A stretch of DNA of 57,308 nt from Bacillus sp. V3B. Its GTDB lineage: Bacteria > Bacillota > Bacilli > Bacillales > Cytobacillaceae. Below are positions 53,255 to 57,308 of this stretch, one piece after another. A program made the translations under genes and the position numbers. Position 1 is the first letter of the stretch, and each line of letters starts with the position of its first letter. The notes beneath the pieces were generated by a model. That model was given only the letters and a program-made list of their open reading frames with translations, ran no database searches and was not told the origin of the DNA. The stretch is from positions 1 to 57,308 of the forward strand of contig NZ_JAETXM010000022.1 in the NCBI RefSeq assembly GCF_024494465.1, written 5' to 3'.

Positions 53255-53693
53255 TCTTATTCCCTCCAGTTTCTCCCAATATATACATTCGACAATTTTT
53301 TACTTTTCCCTATTTTATCACTCTTAGACGGATAAGTGTAGGGTTTTCGGTTTGGAAGAAGGTGGAGGGTTTAACGGACCGTTGTATGATAAAGGCAATA
53401 TTAAAGTAGATCCTATTTTTTATCTTTTTGATAGCTAGTTACTTTGGTTCATATGCTTTGCCTATTTTCTTGTCAAAGTTCTTATCTTAAAGAATGAGAT
53501 GCTTCTTGTATAATTAACCTTCTTATTATGTACGTAGTAATAACAGCGTAGTGAAAGTAGGCTTTCCGACATTTACATACTGGGTTAGGAGCAGAAGTTC
53601 ATGAAGGTCTTGTCATACGTTATTTAATGTTTGAACTACTTACCGCGTCTGTCAGTTTGTAAAGAAAAAATACTCTTTTCTCTACAAACCTCA
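53255..53693. other. gene-free interval with possible coding relic
   Basis: No intact gene. The frame at 53580-53660 reads TGLGAEVHEGLVIRYLMF then ELLTASVSL and stop, preceded by several stops, and may be the tail of a lost gene. A hairpin GTTTGTA...TACAAAC (53655-53688) lies six bases past the glycosylase stop and could be its terminator, though without a T run. Confidence 0.3.
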
Positions 53694-54296
53694 TTATTTT
53701 GGGGCAACTGTTTTTTTGTGCCTAGATACAAAGGGATTTCCGGTTATCCAAAAACGCCAAGGATAGTCTCTTGCTTCCCCTGTATTGTCAATTCCAATGC
53801 GTGGGCCGATTGAAATGTCATTCGGAATGATTCCCGAAGCTATGTACAGCGGAGGTTTTGAAAAAGAATGTCCATAGTCATTCATTGTAATCCCAAGTGC
53901 TTTTGTTAATTTTCCAAGTCCATTCGTGAGGTTTCTCAGATTATCGGTACCGCGACGTTCATGCATCAGTTCAAGTCCGGTATATGGTTCAATCGCGCGA
54001 ATTAAAATAGCTTCAGGTTTTTCAAGGGGGCCGCTCACAACATTGACAAGGGTATGTGTATGCATTGTGTAAGTATACACAATGCCGGCTTCACCAAACA
54101 TAATTTCAGTTCGCTTTGTACGCCGATTCTCAAAACTGTGTGCCGCCCTGTCTTCAGGTCCCATATAGGCCTCAGTTTCAATGATATAACCAGATGCGGT
54201 TCCTTCTGTTGTGTCTTTCACTAGAAGACAGCCAAGTAAGCATTTAGCAAGTTCAAGTGTTGGTTTTTGAAAAAATTTAGATGATAGTGGATTCAT
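53694..54296 (-). CDS. 3-methyladenine DNA glycosylase (AAG/MPG family)
   Basis: Base-excision repair enzyme of 200 residues that removes alkylated purines. It shows ETEAYMGPEDRAAHS (catalytic Glu), GIVYTYTMHTHTLVNVV, EAILIRAIEP and LTNGLGKLTKALGI in family order. The ATG at 54296 is chosen because AGGAG is eight bases upstream; a GTG at 54305 is too close to it. B. subtilis YxlJ is the relative. Confidence 0.92.
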   Translation of the reverse strand: MNPLSSKFFQKPTLELAKCLLGCLLVKDTTEGTASGYIIETEAYMGPEDRAAHSFENRRTKRTEIMFGEAGIVYTYTMHTHTLVNVVSGPLEKPEAILIRAIEPYTGLELMHERRGTDNLRNLTNGLGKLTKALGITMNDYGHSFSKPPLYIASGIIPNDISIGPRIGIDNTGEARDYPWRFWITGNPFVSRHKKTVAPK

Positions 54297-54404
54297 TGTT
54301 TGCACTCCTGAAAACGTATTGTTTCTTTATATTACCCAACGATTGCTGATTTTTTCCAAGCTTCAATCTAATGGTATAATATTGGCTTAAAAAGAGGATA
54401 GGAC

Positions 54405-55256
54405 GTGAAACAGTTGGTCAAAAATATTGGTTTTATTGGCTGCGGAAAAATGGGCCAAGCAATTATGGCAGGTATGTTGAAAGCTGAAGTTGTTCAAACA
54501 AAAAACTTGAAAGTGAGTACATCAAGAGCGGAGACCCTTACCGTGATCGAACAGAAGTATGGAATAAAAGGCAGTTTGCATAACGAAGAGGTCGCTGAAT
54601 TTGCTGATATTCTTTTCCTAGCGGTGAAACCAGCAATTCATAATCAAGTGTTAGCTGAAATAAAGGATAGTCTCAAAGAAGATGTTGTGATGATTACAAT
54701 GGCTACTGGTGTGACAATCGAACAGATTGAAAAGGAATTAAATAGGAAGATGAAAGTGGTTCGTACGATGCCAAATACACCATCACTCGTTGGAGAGGGT
54801 ATGACGGCAATGAGTATTAACAGTAGGTTAACTGAGGCAGATTTAACTGAAGTAGAAGTTTTGTTAAATAGTTTTGGGAAGGTAGAGGTTATGACAGAAG
54901 ATCTCATGGATGCAGTACCAGCCATTAGTGCTTCTTCACCAGCTTATGCATATCTATTTATTGAAGCTTTAGCAGATGGAGGTGTGCGCGATGGCATTCC
55001 TCGTGAGCAAGCTTATCGTATGGCAGCCCAAGCCATGCTAGGTGCAGCAAAAATGGTATTGGAAACAGGAAAACACCCTGGTGCTTTAAAAGATGACGTA
55101 TGTACACCGGGCGGTTCAACGATTGAAGCTGTCGCTGCGTTGGAGGGAAATCAATTTAGATCTGCTATTTTAGAAGCAATGAAGGCATGTACAAATAAAA
55201 TAAAAGGGATAGATGCTTCTGGTAACGGGTTCAGTTTTGGAAGAGAAAAATGCTAA
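54405..55256 (+). CDS. proC: pyrroline-5-carboxylate reductase
   Basis: Reduces 1-pyrroline-5-carboxylate to proline with NAD(P)H. The 283 residues have a Rossmann motif GFIGCGKMGQAIMAG (9-23), VRTMPNTPSLVGEGM near 119 and the C-terminal signature CTPGGSTIEAVAALE near 238. The GTG start follows AAGAGGATAGG. It stands alone, divergent from the glycosylase gene. With rocF at the other end of the window, arginine-derived ornithine could be converted to proline, although the linking steps are not encoded here. Confidence 0.94.
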   Translation: MKQLVKNIGFIGCGKMGQAIMAGMLKAEVVQTKNLKVSTSRAETLTVIEQKYGIKGSLHNEEVAEFADILFLAVKPAIHNQVLAEIKDSLKEDVVMITMATGVTIEQIEKELNRKMKVVRTMPNTPSLVGEGMTAMSINSRLTEADLTEVEVLLNSFGKVEVMTEDLMDAVPAISASSPAYAYLFIEALADGGVRDGIPREQAYRMAAQAMLGAAKMVLETGKHPGALKDDVCTPGGSTIEAVAALEGNQFRSAILEAMKACTNKIKGIDASGNGFSFGREKC

Positions 55257-55409
55257 TATTACAGTAAATAACATAGTCATTAGCATAGATTTCAACAATA
55301 ATCTAACAGCATAAATAGCAAACAAAAATGCTCCAATCTGAGTGTGAAATTTAGTGTCCTTTATCGGCTTTATGAAGGACAACTTTAGTTTAACGCAGGA
55401 AATTAATAG

Positions 55410-55433
55410 GCTTAACATAAATTTATGTTAAGC
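55410..55433. promoter_or_regulatory. 24-bp perfect palindrome without loop
   Basis: GCTTAACATAAA followed directly by its reverse complement, in the proC-exporter gap about 150 bases before the exporter promoter. Lack of a loop and of a T run argues for a protein-binding site rather than a terminator. The regulator is unknown. Confidence 0.45.
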
Positions 55434-55579
55434 ATTGGTAGAATGGCTGCTAATTAAGATGATGGAATCTCTAGGATTTTAGTATCTTAGTATTTATTCA
55501 TTATTCAATGTCTTTAGCCTAGTAATACGTAAAAGAATAGGGTAATGGATAATAAAATATACATAGATGCTAAACGATA

Positions 55580-55608
55580 TTGACACTATGTGTAAATCCA
55601 AATAGTAT
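55580..55608 (+). promoter_or_regulatory. SigA-type promoter of the drug exporter gene
   Basis: TTGACA (55580-55585), 17 bases, TAGTAT (55603-55608), about 75 bases before the exporter start. Confidence 0.75.
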
Positions 55609-55647
55609 TATCTAGACTGAGCGTTATAATTTGAAGGGGTGTACTAC

Positions 55648-55686
55648 TTGAAAAAGGTTAGCCAACTTTGTAGGAGGAAAAAATGA
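55648..55686 (+). CDS. possible 12-codon leader peptide of the exporter
   Basis: A TTG behind AAGGGG opens the frame MKKVSQLCRRKK, whose TGA overlaps the exporter ATG as ATGA. The exporter ribosome site AGGAGG lies inside the leader. Such short coupled leaders can govern resistance genes by ribosome stalling, but chance cannot be excluded. Confidence 0.35.
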   Translation: MKKVSQLCRRKK

Positions 55687-57149
55687 GCATGCAGATGGAT
55701 TCAAAGGGTAAATCGGGAGTGGAAATAGAAAGGGAAGCGATAAGAGTTGTCCCGGTTATCATTTCCTTTGTAGTAGCAGGTTTTATCGGATTGTTTAATG
55801 AAACAGCCTTAAATATGGCGTTAAATAATTTAATTATAAGTTTTGGGATTCATGAAACAACAGCACAGTGGCTGACAACGGGATATTTACTAACACTAGG
55901 AATACTAGTGCCGGTATCAGGACTTATTTTACAGTGGTTTACAACTAGGCAGTTATTTATTACATCCTTGATTTTCTCGATCGTTGGAACCTTGATTGGA
56001 GCAATTTCTCCGACCTTCAGTATATTGATGATCGCTCGCGTCGTGCAGGCAGTGGGTACAGCATTGCTTCTGCCACTGATGTTTAACACGATTTTAATGA
56101 TTATTCCGCCATATAAACGTGGGAAAATAATGGGGATAATCGGTCTAGTTATCATGTTTGCTCCTGCGGTAGGACCTACTTTATCTGGATTGATCTTGAA
56201 AAATTTATCTTGGCATTGGATCTTTTGGGTTTCTTTACCGTTATTAGTATTTGCACTTGTTTTTGGTATTTACTTTATGCAAAATGTAACAGAGACAACA
56301 AAGCCCAAAATTGATTTATTTTCGATTATTCTGTCTACCTTAGGATTTGGAGGTATTGTATTTGGGTTCAGTAGCTCTGGGGAAGGCGACGGTTGGGGAA
56401 GTCTGACTGTTATTATTTCATTAGCCATAGGTGTAATTGGCTTGTTGTTATTCTCTATTCGCCAGCTGACCATGAAGCAACCTATATTGAATTTAAGAGC
56501 GTTTAAGTATCCAATGTTTACTCTAGGATTGGTAATAGTTATTACAAGCATGATGGTCATTCTGTCTTCAATGATTCTACTACCATTGTACTTGCAGACA
56601 TCCTTAGCATTAAGTACATTTGTCGCAGGACTCCTACTTCTGCCAGGAGGTATCATAAATGGGATTCTTTCACCTGTAATGGGCAGTCTATTTGATCGGT
56701 TTGGCCCAAAATGGTTAGTCATACCGGGGTTTGTTATTGTGACAGGTGCTATGTTTGGTTTTGCTGCAATTACGATGGAAACGAATTCCGCCTTTATTGT
56801 TGGACTCCACATTATTATGATGATTGGAATCTCCATGGTTATGATGCCTGCGCAAACGAATGGGTTGAATCAACTGCCGCGTGAATTATACCCAGATGGA
56901 ACCGCCATCATGAATACATTACAGCAGGTAGCAGGAGCCATAGGTACAGCAGTAGCTATTTCGATATTATCATCTAGTACCCAAAACTTTATGAATACGG
57001 TAGCTGACAAAACCAATCCGTTAAATCAAGTGCTTGCATTTACAGAAGGGGTACAAAATTCATTTGTATTTGCTATCATAATTGCTGTCATTGGATTGGT
57101 ACTATCATTCTTCATCAAGCGGGTAGAAGTTGAGCATGAAGTTCAATAG
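55683..57149 (+). CDS. DHA2-type multidrug MFS exporter
   Basis: Drug-proton antiporter of 488 residues with 14 predicted membrane segments, EmrB/QacA/LmrB type. Motif A-like and motif C sequences are visible (ARVVQAVGTALLLPLMFN, GLVIMFAPAVGPTLSGLI), as is the N-terminal LNMALNNLIISFGI of the family. The ATG follows TAGGAGG. Monocistronic with promoter and terminator. No regulator gene is adjacent. Confidence 0.9.
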   Translation: MSMQMDSKGKSGVEIEREAIRVVPVIISFVVAGFIGLFNETALNMALNNLIISFGIHETTAQWLTTGYLLTLGILVPVSGLILQWFTTRQLFITSLIFSIVGTLIGAISPTFSILMIARVVQAVGTALLLPLMFNTILMIIPPYKRGKIMGIIGLVIMFAPAVGPTLSGLILKNLSWHWIFWVSLPLLVFALVFGIYFMQNVTETTKPKIDLFSIILSTLGFGGIVFGFSSSGEGDGWGSLTVIISLAIGVIGLLLFSIRQLTMKQPILNLRAFKYPMFTLGLVIVITSMMVILSSMILLPLYLQTSLALSTFVAGLLLLPGGIINGILSPVMGSLFDRFGPKWLVIPGFVIVTGAMFGFAAITMETNSAFIVGLHIIMMIGISMVMMPAQTNGLNQLPRELYPDGTAIMNTLQQVAGAIGTAVAISILSSSTQNFMNTVADKTNPLNQVLAFTEGVQNSFVFAIIIAVIGLVLSFFIKRVEVEHEVQ

Positions 57150-57173
57150 ATAAAGGAAATTAATCATAAATAT

Positions 57174-57211
57174 TAAAAAGTGCTTGGGGAATTTCCCAAG
57201 CACTTTTTTGA
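57174..57211 (+). terminator. intrinsic terminator of the exporter
   Basis: AAAAAGTGCTTGGG and CCCAAGCACTTTTTT form a near-perfect stem with a 6-base loop. The remaining 97 bases of the window show no gene. Confidence 0.9.
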
Positions 57212-57308
57212 TACGGATTGTACGATTAATTAGAATAGGTAATATTACTATTAGTAGTTTATTTTATCATTTTAGGCGAGAAGACTCCTTCCTCAAGGAA
57301 TGAGAAGA

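Noticed and set aside
56270-56836. 188-codon minus-strand frame inside the drug exporter
   Set aside because: Antisense shadow of the MFS gene; no promoter or ribosome site.

Overview
The window is low-GC chromosomal DNA from a spore-forming member of the Bacillaceae. The evidence is synteny (tRNA cluster, rocF, sigW-rsiW, cdaA-cdaR-glmM-glmS; bioY with yhfT/yhfS-like genes), Bacillus-type Shine-Dalgarno sequences with many TTG/GTG starts, a glmS ribozyme, a BirA operator, and a germinant-receptor (GerAB-type) remnant. I cannot name the genus from sequence alone. There is no sign of a prophage or large genomic island, but the intergenic spaces are rich in small repeats and gene relics.

Layout. 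1-1.1 kb: eight intact tRNA genes plus two 5-prime tRNA fragments. 1.3-10.1 kb: arginase, the SigW/RsiW envelope-stress pair behind a SigW-type promoter, the c-di-AMP/UDP-GlcNAc operon (cdaA, cdaR, glmM), and glmS behind its self-cleaving ribozyme. 10.1-16.4 kb: a decayed repetitive-protein gene, a DUF368 lipid-carrier transporter, a TetR-RND efflux pair with an operator embedded in the promoter, and a frameshifted relic of a second glmS. 16.4-24.9 kb: accessory genes (Lrp regulator, isochorismatase-like hydrolase, VanZ-like, CBO0543-like, DUF3231, nitroreductase, DUF3889, DUF2243 plus CtaG) separated by pseudogenes and repeats. 25-32.4 kb: squalene/phytoene-synthase-like protein, MFS carrier, MscS channel, pdxS-pdxT, MocR-type regulator.

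32.4-48.5 kb holds a cluster of small palindromes (core GGTGTCAGGCACC) around a RAYT-type HUH transposase gene. That gene runs without a gap into comM and dprA. The palindromes lie at gene ends, where several double as terminators and one supplies the last codons of a thiolase. The same interval carries bioY-acyl-CoA ligase-thiolase, a PAS histidine kinase, a sodium:neurotransmitter-type symporter, an Fnr-like site ahead of DUF1858 and DUF438/hemerythrin/PAS genes, and dedA-uppP. 48.5-57.3 kb: an SGNH hydrolase-ABC transporter operon, ilvD, alkyladenine glycosylase, proC and a DHA2-type drug exporter with a possible 12-codon leader.

Themes. Many genes serve the envelope: SigW/RsiW, c-di-AMP synthesis, amino-sugar synthesis, and three families implicated in undecaprenyl-phosphate recycling (DUF368, DedA, UppP). 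The most unusual part is the REP/RAYT cluster together with the RAYT-ComM-DprA transcription unit, all of whose products are expected to act on single-stranded or recombining DNA.
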